Origin: Dictyophora rubrovolvata
Lineage: Eukaryota > Basidiomycota > Agaricomycetes > Phallales > Phallaceae
Assembly: GCA_029959195.1 (NCBI GenBank)
Contig: CP114119.1
Coordinates: forward strand, 2,170,001-2,234,000
DNA length: 64,000 nucleotides
Direction: 5' to 3'
Shown: piece by piece, positions 1-13,589 of the stretch
Layout: each line of letters starts with the position of its first letter
How positions within the stretch are numbered: the stretch's first letter is position 1
Translations under genes and position numbers: made by a program
Notes under the pieces: model-generated
What the model saw: the letters and a program-made list of their open reading frames with translations, nothing else
Databases searched by the model: none
Told to the model about the DNA's origin: nothing

Positions 1-1733
1 GCTCACCTGGTGTCTGCTTTCAAAAGTTTACTGACCGTATAATAAGTAATAAGGTGTGCATACTGGGATGATGGTCAAGCGATTTTGACCTCCTGCTAGT
101 TGGACTACTAATCATTGGCACAGTGGATTTAGCGAGCGGCGTGGTACTGACTCTTTGAACTCGCGCATGCAGAAACAAATCAGCGTTGTAATCAGCAACC
201 AATTCTCTGGGCTTTGTTAAACAGCTGTTTCGAGGTACAGTATTTGATTTTCATAATTAATAGTCGTGTGATAGAGCGCGCCGGTTTGTAAAGGCTGAGC
301 CGTGTCAAGTCAAGTAGGGTTTTTCCTGATGAGTCTGGGTCTGTTTAATTGGATGAGAGGGGTTCATCAAAAAAAGATATGGCCGGAGGCGTAAAATGAA
401 TGATGAATGTATATAATGTATTTTATTGCATATATCACCAATTTAAATCATTGAGAGTGGCGAGGAAGGATTGAAGTATTATTTGGGGATATTCCGATAA
501 GATCTCCTATTGCAAAAAATAACAACTGTTTGTCTGGGAATTAGTTAACTCAGCGTGTGGGAGATATTACCACTCCTAAATGGGCGGCGGGCGGTGGCAG
601 CGTTCGTCATGCGTCATGTTCCGACGCTTTGACTGGCCACGAAACCCTTTAATTACTAGTCGGAAGATGACATGACACAGCTGTCCGTATTACTGGTCGA
701 CTGTATTCGTTCAACTATGAGTTAATAGTAATCTTCAAATCATAGATGTGATCGCGGGTAAGGAACACTCAGATGGTCCAGGTATGATTTTCCCACATGG
801 GCAGAACATCACTAGTAATTAACCATATCATGGCCACTAGCGAGGAGAACTATTTTCTACATACTAGAATTGCTCAATTGTCGATTCTTCTCGAGGAAAG
901 CTGAAAGTATTCTTGAGGGTTTACGTACGAAGATATATTTATAGCAACCGAAAGTCTGCTATGTTTAGTCTGGTCGTCAGAGAGTGCAACTGGTCCGCTT
1001 CTGCATGGTGCGTAACATCATCATCATCATCTCTGCCGCAGGGTGACAGCCGGTCAGATTCCTACCTACCATCTTCGGGGAATTTATTCGTTTTTTCAGA
1101 CCCAAAAAAATTCAAATTCAAAATAAATCAAAATAGATTTATGTTCAGGTACCACACAACATGACTTTTTAAACTAGGTTACGTGTTTCCCAAAAATTTT
1201 CTCGTTCTCCTGGATATTTCCGAGAGCTCCAGGCCGCTGACCACATTCACATTCATCTCTTCTCTTATTGCATCCATATCTCATATACGCACTTTCCATC
1301 TCGAGAATCGTACGAAACCCGACACTGAGAATAGCAAAAGGAGAAAGAGAGAGTAAAGGTTTATAAATTGATTCCGGATCGGGAACATCCTTTGAGGCCA
1401 GGATTAGTCGTGCACAAGTTATTCTCGGGGCATGGTGATTTTTTAAAAAAGCAGTGGTAGACGCACATTTAAGTTGGGCTTCAACGTGTTTGCTATAAAC
1501 CCTACCACTACTCTCCCCCTCTCACACGCAAATATTCTCACCGGTCTTCCCGCCATTGCAACATCTAGTGTATTCCCTCCACCTAGGTGTTTATTTCTGT
1601 CATACGTCGTACCATACTAGTTGGTAAGAGCTTCTTGAAGTACGTCCATTTGTCGGTTTACTCACGAGATTAACATTCCACAGCCAGCCTCGTTAAACTA
1701 CTATAAATATATTACACACAAACACGAACACGA
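1..1733. other. Upstream region without a supported gene
   Basis: No reading frame here has a convincing start, splice pattern or family resemblance. The last 500 bases are pyrimidine-rich and hold the presumed promoter and 5' leader of the Rho exchange factor that starts at 1734. Frames near 913-1164 and on the minus strand at 20-202 look like chance openings. The far left may contain the flank of a gene outside the window. Confidence 0.5.
1700..1712 (+). promoter_or_regulatory. TATA-like AT-rich box before the RhoGEF
   Basis: A run reading ACTATAAATATAT lies about 22-34 bases before the chosen ATG at 1734. It resembles a TATA box, but it is so close to the start codon that the leader would be very short; it may simply be AT-rich leader sequence. 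Confidence 0.25.
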
Positions 1734-4700
1734 ATGGATACATCTACTTGGAAACGAGGTCTGATTGATGAAGACGAGGAGCTGGATATAAAGTGGCCAC
1801 TGTCGTCTTTGCCGCAGTTGGGTGGAGATAGTAGTAGTCTCGTCAGTCCTTTGACGGTAGAGAATGCTTTTTCAAAGTTTTTTCAATCTTCGCCAACTGT
1901 CGAAGTGAACGAAGGAGCGGGTGCAAACTTTTTCGACGGGGCACTCGACAGACTGAAGAGGTTCGAAGCCATATTGCCCGCGGATGTTAATCCAGTCCCG
2001 AGTCCTCCACCTCCACCGGTGCCGAGTAAAGACACTACCACCAATACCGCTGTTTCTCAAGATCCAAACGCGCCACCGCCACAAGTTCCGAGTAAAGAGG
2101 TGGTAGTAGGGGACGCATCAAGACAAATCAACGACAATTCTCCATTATCAGATGGAAAGCTGGCAGCATTGCAGACACGTTCTGAGCCATCAACACCCTC
2201 GCGAATTGGCCAAATGAAATCTGAAGCTGATAGCGAAAGCTTTTCGGATTTATTGTATCAAACACGAGCGTTGCCACGACGGACGGTGTCGATATCTGCA
2301 ACGAGGATGCGATTGAAGCTGGATATAGTGCCTCCTAGTCCCGCGCTGAAACGAGCATCGACGCTGCACGCACCAGCGTCACCCTTGGTGGTCACACCAG
2401 AATCAAGGCCAATGAGTGCACACAGTCCTATAAATGACGTTGTTGGGGAATTACCCCGAAATCTCGCTGAGAACACGAGAATCGGTCCAGAACGCGGGCG
2501 CACGGGGATCTTTTCCCGAACCACGTCCCCTGCATGCGAGGAGCACATTGCGAAGAAAAAAGGGGCACCCACGGCGTCTTCTGCATTGTCATCTACGCCA
2601 TTAACCTCACCCTCACCCTTGCCCTCATCATCTTCGCTGACCAGAAAACGTGCTATCAGCAGATCAAGATCGAGAAAGCAAGTGTCGACGAAAAGTCGAC
2701 CAACCACTCCTGGAAGCAGCGACGTTACTGCTGCTACGACTACACCCAACGGAAGCAAATTGTACGAGACATTAACACTGCACACAGCTGTGACTAGCTC
2801 TGTTACAACACTCGGTGAGTTTCCAACACAAAGTCCAGAACTTTTTTTTTTTTGCACCAAAGTTTTGTATGGGTCCATGTTGTGGACCAAGGGATCGTCT
2901 GTCCCTCTTTGTTTTCAAAGTCAGCTATGTGTGGGAAGTGAGGTCGTTTTTATATTAGCGCCCGTCCATACCTCCTCCCTTACTCCTCATATTATTACCA
3001 CCCTTGCCGTTTTTCTCTTCTCCTCTTCCTTCGACGATTCGAGACGTTCTTTGCGTTTCTTTCACGAAACTGCGCGTTGTCGCACTGCCAGAACTTTAGA
3101 ACTGACAATGTCACATTTAGCAGACGAAAACAACACGCCTGATCGCGACGAGCCACTTATTCCCGAATCAGCACATCCTCGTGTCCCGACTTCCTCAACG
3201 CTTCCCGCATTTTCTGAGCATTCCCAAGACATTTTGCCACCAGAATCTGCACAGCCAGACTTGTCTTCTGTGACCCCGCAAGCTCACCCAATTCATCTAG
3301 CGGCGACGGCGACGCGTACCGGTCATAGTCACACGAGCTCGACGATTTCCCTCCGCTCCCGAAGTCAGTCTGTGCCCGTCACATATCCTTCAATGACACC
3401 TTCTCCACTAAAACCAGCTCTTCCTACCTTCCATTCATCCCCCAATGCACCAATTACAACTCCAGACGAACACACCACCACCACCACCGAGGCATATCCT
3501 CCCCTTACCCCCGTTACCCCTCCGCCTTCCTTTGCTCGTCCCCCAAAGCTGCCAATCCATGGCTCATATCCAGATCCAGCCGGATTCCCCAGTCCTCCAT
3601 CATATCCGCCAGTTCCCGGCTTGGTTGCTTCTGGTTCTTCCAGCACTTCCGCACGGTCCAGTGCGTATACTTCTTCAGGCGCAAGTGCGCCTTTGTCTTC
3701 CACAGATCTTTCTGCTTTAGGCGCTGGACTCGGGTCATTTGAAAATAGAGAAGAGTCCCATGAAATGCCTTATGTCGAAGACAAGGAATGGGAACTTGGT
3801 ACTGCCATTATAGGCGATACTGCCATGCCTTCGTCCTATTCCACCTCAGCATCATATTCGCGCCCATTAGTTCGAGAAGCCTCCGAAGGCTCAATTGGTC
3901 GTTTGCCATTTGCAATCAACAGCAACACCGCAGTTGCGGCTGTCGCCAATCCTTCTCCAACTTGGATGAATGAACACTACGTATCATCAATACATAATGG
4001 CAATGGCAATGCAAGATCTGACGGTTCGTTTTTTCTTTTTGTAATTCGTTTCTTTCCCCCCCACGAGGCATCCTCGGAGAGCCTTACATTAATCCTTTGC
4101 ATCCATTCAAAACTATTTTCCCGCGAACAACCTTCCCTCATAATAAAAATTTTATGGGCGCCAGTTTTAAATTTAGCGTTTGTTGGCGCCCAAGTCACTT
4201 CTCATTTCTTCTCTTTCCTGGAGTTACCCAATCGTCGCGTGCCTGGCATTTTTACTGACATAATAATACGCCTTTTACATGCAGGCTCGCCCACCCCATT
4301 TGTCCGGTCAGATCAATATTACAAACGATCTCTACCCTCAACCTGGAGAAATGTGGAAGATTGCGACACAGATCCTGAACACGATCAGCCAGAATCTCAC
4401 CCTCCACCTCCAGCCCTGAATTATATTTCTCAACGCTCTCGTGCGGACACTGCTCCCAGTTCCCGAAGCGCAAGCATGAGCGGTCTCACAAGCGCCAGTG
4501 AGGATGAAACCGACGCTGATGAATATCCGTACACTAGAGAGATTGACGAAGGGGATGAAGAGGCCCGGACAGCTGCGATAGTTGTCGCGGAAGAAGGTCG
4601 CGGTTTAATTGTGCACGGCGAGGGTCAGGATGTGAGTGCCGTAAATATACCAACTGGTGAGCTTTTCTTGTCTCTTTCCCAACCACAATTTTTGATTTTC

Positions 4701-7700
4701 AAATATCGTCGCAGGTACAACGCATTTGCTACTCACGTCGTCAGTAACACCGAGTTCGATTCCCTCGCTACTGTCTCAGGCTTTACCCAATATTGCTCAT
4801 ACCCTTTTGGCGCTGGATATCTCAAATAATCATTTAGGGATTCTACCGCCCGCCTTGGCACATTGTACACAGCTTACGGAACTGAACATTGCGAATAATC
4901 CGTTGCATGCACTCCCTCCCTGGCTGAGCAATTTAGAAGATTTACGCGTGCTCATTACTGATGCTACAGGAATCAGTATGTTCTTCTTTTCACTATGGTG
5001 ATTTTTTTTGTATGCTTACCATCCTTGGAAACGCGTTCTTCAGCCACGCTTCCTTCCGAATTGGTTGCGCTGAAGGCGCTCAACGTCTTGTCGATCCGTC
5101 GGAATAATATGATGTCATTGCCGCCATGGTTGGCGTTTCTAACTGCCTTGGAACAGCTGGAGGTCGAGGGCAATCCGTTCCAAGGGCCATGGAAGGCGTT
5201 GCTATCTCCGCTCATAACTGCACGACAATTGACACAACCCAATACTTCATCGAACGAGTCTCTCAAGTCCAAGTCTGCTTATCCTCGCCGCGATCATTCC
5301 CTGTATGGCCCGGGTCTGTCTATGTATGCGGATGCATCCTCCTCTCATTTGAACATCATGCACTCGGAGTCTCGTCCTCAAATTTTAACGCCTAGCTCGG
5401 GTTCCTTCACCAATATGAGTTTCGAATCTGAGCCATCGTCACTACCCTTGAGTGCGGCAGATCAGGACATGACAAATGGGCGACGATTTATTCTAGACGA
5501 AGAGGACAACACTATTGTACCGCGTATTTTGACGTCTCCTTCCAAACCTTCGTTACATGTCCTATCGCCTGGCTTGATGGCCCCCCCGATCTCGCCAGCT
5601 CCGCTTACTGGAAATTCTCAACTTTCATTCTCGACATCGCTTAACTCACCTTCACTACTTCCTTATACGTCTTCGCCTATCAGTCAGAATAATCATAGTA
5701 GCAGCGATATTGAAGAAGCACTGGCAGACATTGGTAAAAATACGCCCAGTCCAATTCACCGAGTGCCCACTTTTTCAGTGTCAGATCGTCGTACTCCTTC
5801 ACCTTACCTTCGTCCACTGTCAAGGAACCGGTCGACGCCAAGTCGATCTCGCCTTAGTGCGGGAAGTGCGAACGGGTCCATTGCGACGTTTATTGCTGAT
5901 CAAGGAAATTCTCGCAGTCGCACTTCTTCTGCCGCTTCGCAACGTCCTCTTACAGATTATACCAGTTCTCGATATAATCAGCGTAGTGTAGAAGACTCTG
6001 GGTACTATGGAAGTGCGACCGAATATGGAAGCTATCAACGTCAGTCCGAAGGTAGCGACTTCTTTGGCGGGTTGCGATCTAGTGATGCAACAAGCTCTTC
6101 GTCCAAGGTGGATACCGAAGACGAGAGAAAGAAGGAACTGCGGAGAATGCGAAGCGCTGATGAACTCAGACGTGCCCTCGAACCTGTAATTGGACCAAGC
6201 GAGCCCATGGCTCCTACAATCGAGGATGATGATGACAATGGGGGTGAGACGACGGAGACGGACAAACGGTCACCTTTCTTCGCGCCGAAACTTGATACTC
6301 GTCCCAAACTGAGCCAGCTTCACACTTCTGATATCGGTACGGTTGGTCCTGCAAGTTCCATCATTTTGAATGATCGACTTGCCGCGAAGAAATATTCTAG
6401 TCTCAGCGCTGCACAAGGACTATCGGGCACACCTGTGCAAAGGCGGAGACCGACTTTTGGTGAAGGCTTTTTCGATGCTGATACTGGCGTAGAAGCCGAT
6501 GGCGAAGATGAGGAAAAACGCAAGACGCAAGTCATAAGTAGTACTAGTAGTACTTTGGGAAAAGCCGATACCCCTCAGAAACCGCCGAAAGGTAAATGGG
6601 GATTTTTGAAGAAAATGAGTATGGGACGTATGCGCCCGGATCCGCCTGTTCCTCGCCTAACTCAGTCGTATGGTCCGCTGTCATCGCGATCAACACAAAC
6701 ATCGCCTCAGAGTGCTGTTGCCCCTCGACCTCAGATGCCTTCCACTCCCATTTCAGCTGGGTCAAGCTCCTCACGCCCCCGTGCCTTGACGCGCAACGTT
6801 CTTAGTCCAATACCCCCTCTTTCTGCTGGTCCATCAAGTATCTCCACTCCAATCGCCACCAATCCGCCAAGTTCATCACTCAGTGTTCCTCCTTCTACAT
6901 CCCGAGCTGCGAAACGCAGAAGCTTTTTACCACTTGACGGACCGCCGTCTCTGAATATCCCTATCCCTACAACATCACCATTTTTCACTGAGGAGCTTAT
7001 AACGCCATTAGAAGAAACGGAGGAGGAACAAGTTAAAGCTGCAGCAGAGCAAAGACCAGTAGTTTCCGAGGTCACCGAACGACTCAGTACAGCCGAGCCA
7101 GAAAGCGTTAATACGCAAACACAACAACAACACAGTCAAGCACGCGCATTGAGAAGTGTGATGGCCTATCTTCGGGACATGTCTGATCTTACCGTTTCAA
7201 ATACGGCCGTTGTAGGAAATATGCCTAGTGCTATGCCTTCTTCAGCTAATTTAGCCAATACCTCGCCTGATGGAGCTGATGGACGCACGCGACGGCCGAC
7301 GATTGCTGAAGGTGGTAGGACGGCTTCTGACTTTGGTTCCCCTCTTTCATCACATACCGATGAGTCGAGAATGAATACCATGAGTGTCGTAACGACGGAT
7401 AGTAATGGAAGTCTTAAAGGAGAGGAGGATCGTAAATATAAAGAAGATAAGTCGAGGCGGGTGAAAATTATTAGAGAGATTGTTCAGTATGTTGTTTCTA
7501 TTATGTCTTCTTCTTATGTTCTAGGTTTGCTGACGTTCTTTTTTTAGGACTGAGCGAACATATGTTCAAGGCTTACAAGAGCTTATTGACATATATGTGA
7601 AACCTGCTGCTGTTCCAATTAACACGTTCGCTGCGACAAAGGAGACCGTTATTCCTCAGCACGAGCGTAAAATGGTTTTCAGCGGTCTTGATTCTTTACA

Positions 7701-9107
7701 TTCTTTCCATACTCAGAGTTTCCTTCCTGCCTTGGAACGAGCTGTCAAGTCGATAGCGCCAGAGCACAAGAAGGATAAATTTGGAAAACCAGAAGTAGAT
7801 CCCGAGATTCCTACAGAAATTTCAATGGATGCGGCTGTGGCTATTGCTCATGTATTTGTGTCATACGCTGCTTTCATGAAGATGTATTCCACATACATAA
7901 AGTACGTAAAAAAAACTTTCGGCTTCATTGCTTGGTTAGGTTAATAATCCAAACTAATGTTTTTCTTTTTTTTAGTAACTTTGACAATGCTTTCGAGAGA
8001 TTGAAACATTGGACACAGGATCGTAGAGTACCGGGGTCATCGGTGACCTCACCTAACGCAAGTACGGTACACCTTGCAGGACCCGGGAGCAATATCGCCA
8101 CTTCGAGCGAGAGTAATTCACCGGGTCTCCAACCACTGACTTCAAGTCAACGGAAACGTATAAAACAATACCTTAAGCGCTGTCGAATGAGTCCACACCA
8201 CTCTCAAATTAGTTTAGAAGCATACCTTTTATTACCCGTTCAACGAATACCCCGGTATCGAATGCTGGTATGAATCCTTTTATTCCCCTTTCGAGTTGTG
8301 TTTTTTTATATGTTGTTTCTTTCTTTTCCAGCTGGATGAATTAGTTCGTTGTACTCCGCCAAAGCCTGAAATACAATCCGATGTTATGGAAAAGGCGCTA
8401 TCAGAAATATCATTACTTGCCAATAACATGAATGAAGGAAAGCGAGAAGCGGAGTCCCGCAGGCGGCTTGTACAATGGCAAACACGAATTAGGGGTAAAT
8501 TCCCCAGTCCCTTGGTACAACCGCATAGGTACGTGTTCTCGACTTGTACGCCCCGCTCAATGTCATTATAGCTCATTTACCTTTTTTTTCTTCCTTCCTT
8601 AGACGTTTAATTATGGATGGGTCTTTGACGCTAACACGTGTAGTCCGGAAAACGTCCATGACCTTCGATGTGACTGCTCCTGGAAGTGAAGCGACCACCG
8701 TTCAAATTGAATGTCTTGCGCCTGAAGAAACACCGCGCTCTTTGGTTGGTATTCTTTGCAATGATTTGCTGGTTCTTTGCAAGGACCCATCCGGCGGGCA
8801 AGATCAAGCGGCGCATGTAGATCTCTGGGCTGTATTGCGGATGCAAACTCGGCCCTTACCGGCGAGTATCACTCAAGGCAATTGTAAGTGCTTGGGTTGT
8901 CACTTTTGGTAATCCGTGCTAAGGAGTATTGCAGCTTTACGTATTGTCGATAATAAAGCAATTCTTTATTTCGATGCACCGTCTACCTCACAGGCTCTGA
9001 CATGGTGTCGAGGTATGCCCGACCTCACATAACATTTCATATTATATATCGACTGACTGTGATTTTTGCTAGCTATTAACATGCACATTCCCATCACGTT
9101 CACGTAG
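1734..9107 (+). CDS. LRR-DH-PH Rho guanine-nucleotide exchange factor
   Basis: A predicted activator of Rho-type GTPases at membranes, probably in polarity or cell-wall signalling. Eleven exons are inferred: 1734-2814, 3121-4023, 4285-4656, 4715-4975, 5044-7486, 7548-7901, 7976-8267, 8332-8528, 8603-8883, 8935-9012 and 9073-9107; they sum to 2098 codons plus stop. The N-terminal ~780 residues are Ser/Pro/Thr-rich and disordered. Leucine-rich repeats follow (LLALDISNNHLGILPPAL, LTELNIANNPLHALPPWL), then a long low-complexity linker. The DH domain opens with IREIVQTERTYVQGLQEL and contains LLPVQRIPRYRMLLDELV; a PH-like domain (LIMDGSLTLTRVVRK to ALTWCRAINMH) closes the protein. The first two introns are multiples of three without an in-frame stop, so intron retention would still code. 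The DH-PH assignment is firm; which GTPase it serves is not visible. Confidence 0.9.
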
Positions 9108-9601
9108 TCTCATTCACGCTCTTTTTTTATGTTTCTGACATCATTATTTTATTTGACTTGACTCATTGCGTCTGCTGTGCCTGTCGCGTCCATTCCTGCA
9201 TCCTTTTCCTCTGTTTCTCCTTCATCTCATGCACGCACTCATTGTATTTCTGTTGATTTCACGCTCGTTGATTTTTTTTAATGCAAGACTTTTTTTCCTT
9301 CTCCTTTGCCGGTCTAATACTGTACTCTGACCTGCTCCTCCCGCAATATCTGCACGTGGTGCTTGTATACAAAATGCGCTATGCTTTTTTTACATTTTAC
9401 ATAGAGGAAAATAAAATAAATTTTGTTTAATCTCTGCGAAAAGGTTTGATGCCTTGGTTCGGGAAATTTTTTTTTTGAAAGACCGTCGGAAGCTCGGATT
9501 TCTGCCGCCGATGACGTTGATTTGAGTACGTCAACTTTGAGCTTTAGCAAGCTTTAAACATGAAATCAGCCTGTTCAACCAATCTTTTACGGTAGACTGA
9601 T
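9108..9601. other. Intergenic stretch between RhoGEF and Cqd1-like gene
   Basis: About 490 bases, T-rich on the plus strand, consistent with the RhoGEF 3' end and the promoter of the next gene. No gene is seen. Confidence 0.5.
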
Positions 9602-12073
9602 ATGATATTTCTCTCGGTGAGTAGGATAATGTTCCAGCCCAATCTGCTCTGCATCTTTAGCTGCCGTTAGATAACACTTAACAAGCCTACTACTACGTTC
9701 CGTTTCGTAAACTCGCACTTGCTGCAGAGATGCCAGCGCAAAACAGTTTATCAAGTTCACTCTTGGAATGCAACATCCTCACCTACGCTGGTACGACGGT
9801 TCTCTTCGACAAATTCGCATTTTTATGTCAGACGTTGGTACTACGTGAAGCGGCCAGTCTTGTGGTTTGTACCAGTTCTCGGATTCGCTTCGATTCATTT
9901 TTATCCGAAATCGGGGTCAAAGTCAACTGTTGATGGCATATTCTCTTCACCAACTATAATACCATGTCAAGAACAGCAGGGGACGTCGAAACCAGTGTTT
10001 ATACCATCGCCATATGAAGACTTAGACAGCCGGTCACTTTGGAGAAAAGTTAGAAAATTCTTTACGATGCATGTGATTGAACCAGTGTCGACACTGGGAC
10101 GTTTTTTATATCTCTGCATGCTTTTCATCCCCGTTTTTGCAGCCTCGCCGATGCTTTTGATCGGTTCTCGGAATGGGAAGAAGGTTTTGAGTAGGCGAGA
10201 TAGGATCTTCAAGCATCGGCGGGCACGTTTCACTGAGGACGAAGGAGAACGTTGGGGAGCGCTCTGGTGGTATGACTTTTTGATACGTCAAATGCAAAAG
10301 GCCGGGCCTACTTTTATCAAGGTAAAGGATCTTTTTAGACAAAACTTCTCTTTTCATCTTTTGAATTTACGTGTGGACAATTAGTTGGCGCAATGGGCGG
10401 GCTCTCGGTCTGATCTGTTCCCCGATGCTCTTTGCGAAAAAATGGGGACTTTCCACTCAAACGTCGAACCACATTCTTTGAGCCATACGAAACGCGTTAT
10501 TGAGACTGTCTTCCGCCGTCCTTTCGATCAGGTTTTTGAAGAATTTGATGCAGTTCCAATTGGCGTTGGTGCTATTGCACAGGTAGTGTCTGCTTCCTTG
10601 CCTCCGAAGTTTCATCTCGAACTATGTTTCTTAGGTGTATCGGGCCAAGTTACATCACAACCTACTACCACCCTCATACCTGGGACCAAAAAGATCTTCC
10701 AATAGAACATTACAAACCATAACCTCTAGCTCGGAATTGCCACCGGTCGTGCCAACTGCTCATGTAGCCATCAAGATCCAACATCCGAACGTTGCAAAGA
10801 CAATCCAACGAGATCTCACTATCATTTCCTTTTTCGCGCAAGCATTGTCGCTTATACCTGGAATGAAATGGATATCATTGCCTGAAGAAGTTGAAGTTTT
10901 TGGACGGATGATGCATGAACAACTTGATCTTCGAGTAGAGGCTCGTAATCTTAAGAAGTTCGAAGAAAACTTTGCACATAGGAAGGCCGCGGTTTCTTTT
11001 CCTCGGCCACTAGACGATTATTCAACAAAAGAGGTTCTTATTGAAGAGTACGAAAATGCGCTTCCTCTGAAGGCTTTTTTGAAGCATGGTGGAGGTCCTT
11101 TTGACGATGTCATTGCTGAATCAGGTCTTGAAGCTTTTCTGGTAAGATCAGTGAATCATTTGTATACGTTATGTCGCTTATATCAACTGCTTCAGAAAAT
11201 GCTTTTATTGGATAATTTTGTTCATTCAGATTTGCATCCGGGAAACATTATGATCAAGTTCTACAAGCCCACCACGAGCTTTCTCGTTCGAAGCATACTC
11301 TCGTCACTCTTCAAGACTCCGCCACCGACAGACGAATTTTCCATCGAGATTGGAGAAAGCATTATAGACCGCCTTCGATCCGTCATGTCCGACACCTCAA
11401 CGTGGCGTAATGAACTCAATAAGATCTACGCTGATGGATACCAACCCGAATTAGTATTTATAGATGCCGGCCTAGTCACCACATTGGACACAAACAATCG
11501 AAGAAACTTCCTAGATCTATTCAGGGCTATAGCTGAATTCGATGGTTATCGAGCCGGTCGGCTTATGGTTGAAAGATGCCGTTCCCCCGAACTCGCAGTC
11601 GATCCCGAAACATTCGCACTAAAGATGCAACATTTAGTTTTAAACGTAAAAGCGAAGACTTTTTCGCTGGCTAAAATCAAGATATCAGAAGTGCTGACTG
11701 ATGTCTTGAAATCCGTTCGACAACATCACGTCAAAATGGAAGGAGATTTCATCAATACGGTTCTAGCTGTTTTACTATTGGAAGGGATTGGGCGACAGTT
11801 GAATCCCAATTTGGACTTGTTCAAGAGTTCGCTGCCCATTCTTAGATTATTGGGCAAACAAATGGCTGCTCAAGAGAAGATGAAGAGTATTACCACGGAA
11901 AACATTGGTCCAATGCTGAAGGTGATAGTTTACGTTCAATTCGTTTATATGGCTCTAATGTTTTGTTATAGTTCTGGGTTTGGATCGAAGCTAGAGAACT
12001 CATATCCTCGGCTATTGTTAATATAGATGATTCTATCAAATATGATCTGCAAGTGCTAGTTTGTTCTTATTAG
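9602..12073 (+). CDS. Mitochondrial UbiB/ABC1-type atypical kinase, Cqd1/ADCK2 group
   Basis: A protein-kinase-like UbiB family member. In yeast and animals this group is mitochondrial and linked to coenzyme Q and phospholipid homeostasis. Exons inferred: 9602-9616, 9671 (or 9728)-10321, 10385-10582, 10635-11141, 11196-11921 and 11972-12073, giving 732 or 713 aa. The start is an inference: no ATG lies in frame in the second exon, but ATG-ATA-TTT-CTC-TCG followed by a perfect GTGAGT donor joins in phase. The N-terminus is basic and Ser/Arg-rich like a mitochondrial presequence, then a hydrophobic stretch (VLWFVPVLGFASIHFY). Family motifs: AGPTFIKLAQW (the KxGQ signature, here KLAQ), PIGVGAIAQVYRA, VAIKIQHPNV, FVHSDLHPGNIMIKF and FIDAGLVTTL (DxG). 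The large insert before HSDLHPGN favours ADCK2/Cqd1 over COQ8. Confidence 0.85.
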
Positions 12074-12266
12074 ACGGAATACCTCTGACGGCTTGTATAG
12101 GTTAACTCCCAATATCTGATTGTACATTATGAGCATTCCTATCGACCGCAAATGGACTTTCAGAGTAAAACTAATTCCATTATATATCGAACCCAACTAT
12201 TGATACATAGAATACTGGGTATGCATTACTTGATATGTACGCTTGACATCATACCGCCATACAACA

Positions 12267-13103
12267 CTACACTCTCGGCGTGTTATCTTTTCCATTCTGT
12301 CCGGGACTTGTTCCGGTGCCCAACACTGACGATATCGTCGATTGTGCTTTGTTCATATATGGTTTGGCAGCCTCCATCAGACCCTCCGCGTGTGGCTGAA
12401 TAGTCTCTTGCGCTCTTCGTACATGGGGTTCTGCCGTCTCTTGTGCAGTTACCAAGTACGATTTGCCCTTCTCATAGGCCGTACTGGCAGCGGATTGCAG
12501 CGATGAAACTACGCCGGTACCCTGCGGTGCATTGGGATCGACTGGCGTATGTCCCTCCAATCCTACAGAAACGTAATCCTGAATGCTAAATCAGCTATCG
12601 TTGTCTCTATCGGACACCTGCGTTTGTCAAACCTGGGCTGCATTGGCAACGTCTGTAACGGTCTCTTTGGCTTGCTGTACATATCCCACACTGGTCGTCT
12701 TGGCTTCATGAACATCGTGCATTCCTTCATTTACGGCTTGGTCAGTTTTTGCGCTCATCGCTGCCTCAAACTGATCTACAGCCTGTCCTGCTTGAGAAGT
12801 CGCTTCAGAGGCTTTGACCTTGAGTCAAATGATGCTTAGCTCAGGGGGAGATGGCTTCGACGATGGTTACATTACCTGTGCATCTTTGATACTTTTTGAC
12901 GTGCTTTCCTCAGCTTTGTTTTTATAAAGTTCTGTAGCTTTGGCGGTCGTTTGTTCAGCATGTTCTACTTCCTGATTAGTACGACTACATATGTCGTATT
13001 TGTTAATAAGTCCTATTCGAGCCATTTGATAAAAAACCTACGTTGCTGGATAAATAACATTTTCTGTACCGTTTGAAACGAGGTTGTTGTTGTTATCGGA
13101 CAT
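12267..13103 (-). CDS. LEA-like amphipathic helical protein
   Basis: A 222-residue protein from four exons (13103-13042, 12984-12876, 12818-12633, 12578-12267). It begins MSDNNNNLVSNGTENVIYPAT and is then almost entirely Ala/Lys/Glu/Gln-rich predicted helix with loose 11-residue periodicity (QTTAKATELYKNKAEEST, TAQETAEPHVRRAQETIQPH), as in group 3 LEA proteins or lipid-droplet coat proteins. There is no signal peptide or membrane segment. By analogy it could protect proteins or membranes in stress, or coat lipid surfaces; neither role is shown by sequence alone. It converges with the Cqd1-like gene, about 190 bases between the two stops. The fourth exon was placed by choosing the acceptor that gives AAQ-DYVSVGLEG in frame. 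Confidence 0.65.
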
Positions 13104-13589
13104 TTTCGTAATGCTGATATTTGTGTTTCTGTGGAGTCTTTATAGCTGATGGAGCTGCATACAACTTGGGCGTGACGTCATAATCGTGTCAGAGCTTGAG
13201 TGTCGCTGTTTCAATCTAGAAACGGTGAAATTCCTCCGATGGGGCAACAGTGCCCATTCACAGGCGGTGGGCCGGCGATACAGCTTCAGTTCCAAAGCTT
13301 ATCATTTTGGCACCCAACGAAATTGAGAAAGCATACAGTAGCTATAAACCAACCAGTTGGGAAACCACGCTCAGGCCCAATCTCATTCATATTCATATTC
13401 GTATTCATTGCCTTCCGGCAAAGCATGGCAATGATGTTTGAATAGACTAGACTAAGGACAAAGTTCAACGTCGGTATAGTATTTTAACATTTCAACATTA
13501 TCTCCTATGTATACAAATTAAAATAAAAATAGGTGCCAAGAAAACAAAAAGGATTGTGAGGTTGTCCATACATTGAAGCTATACTTTGT
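13104..13589. other. Intergenic stretch with a short ATTCAT repeat
   Basis: About 490 bases holding the promoter of the LEA-like gene on the right flank of that gene and the 3' end of the tail-anchored gene. Around 13381-13411 a short imperfect ATTCAT/ATTCGT repeat is visible. No gene is supported. Confidence 0.5.

Noticed and set aside
2258-2890. 210-codon minus-strand frame inside the RhoGEF
   Set aside because: It lies antisense to a well-supported exon and has no family features; a shadow.
4745-4760. tRNA B-box-like GTTCGATTCC
   Set aside because: Within a coding exon; no A-box or cloverleaf at the right distance. A similar hit at 62971 is also inside a gene.
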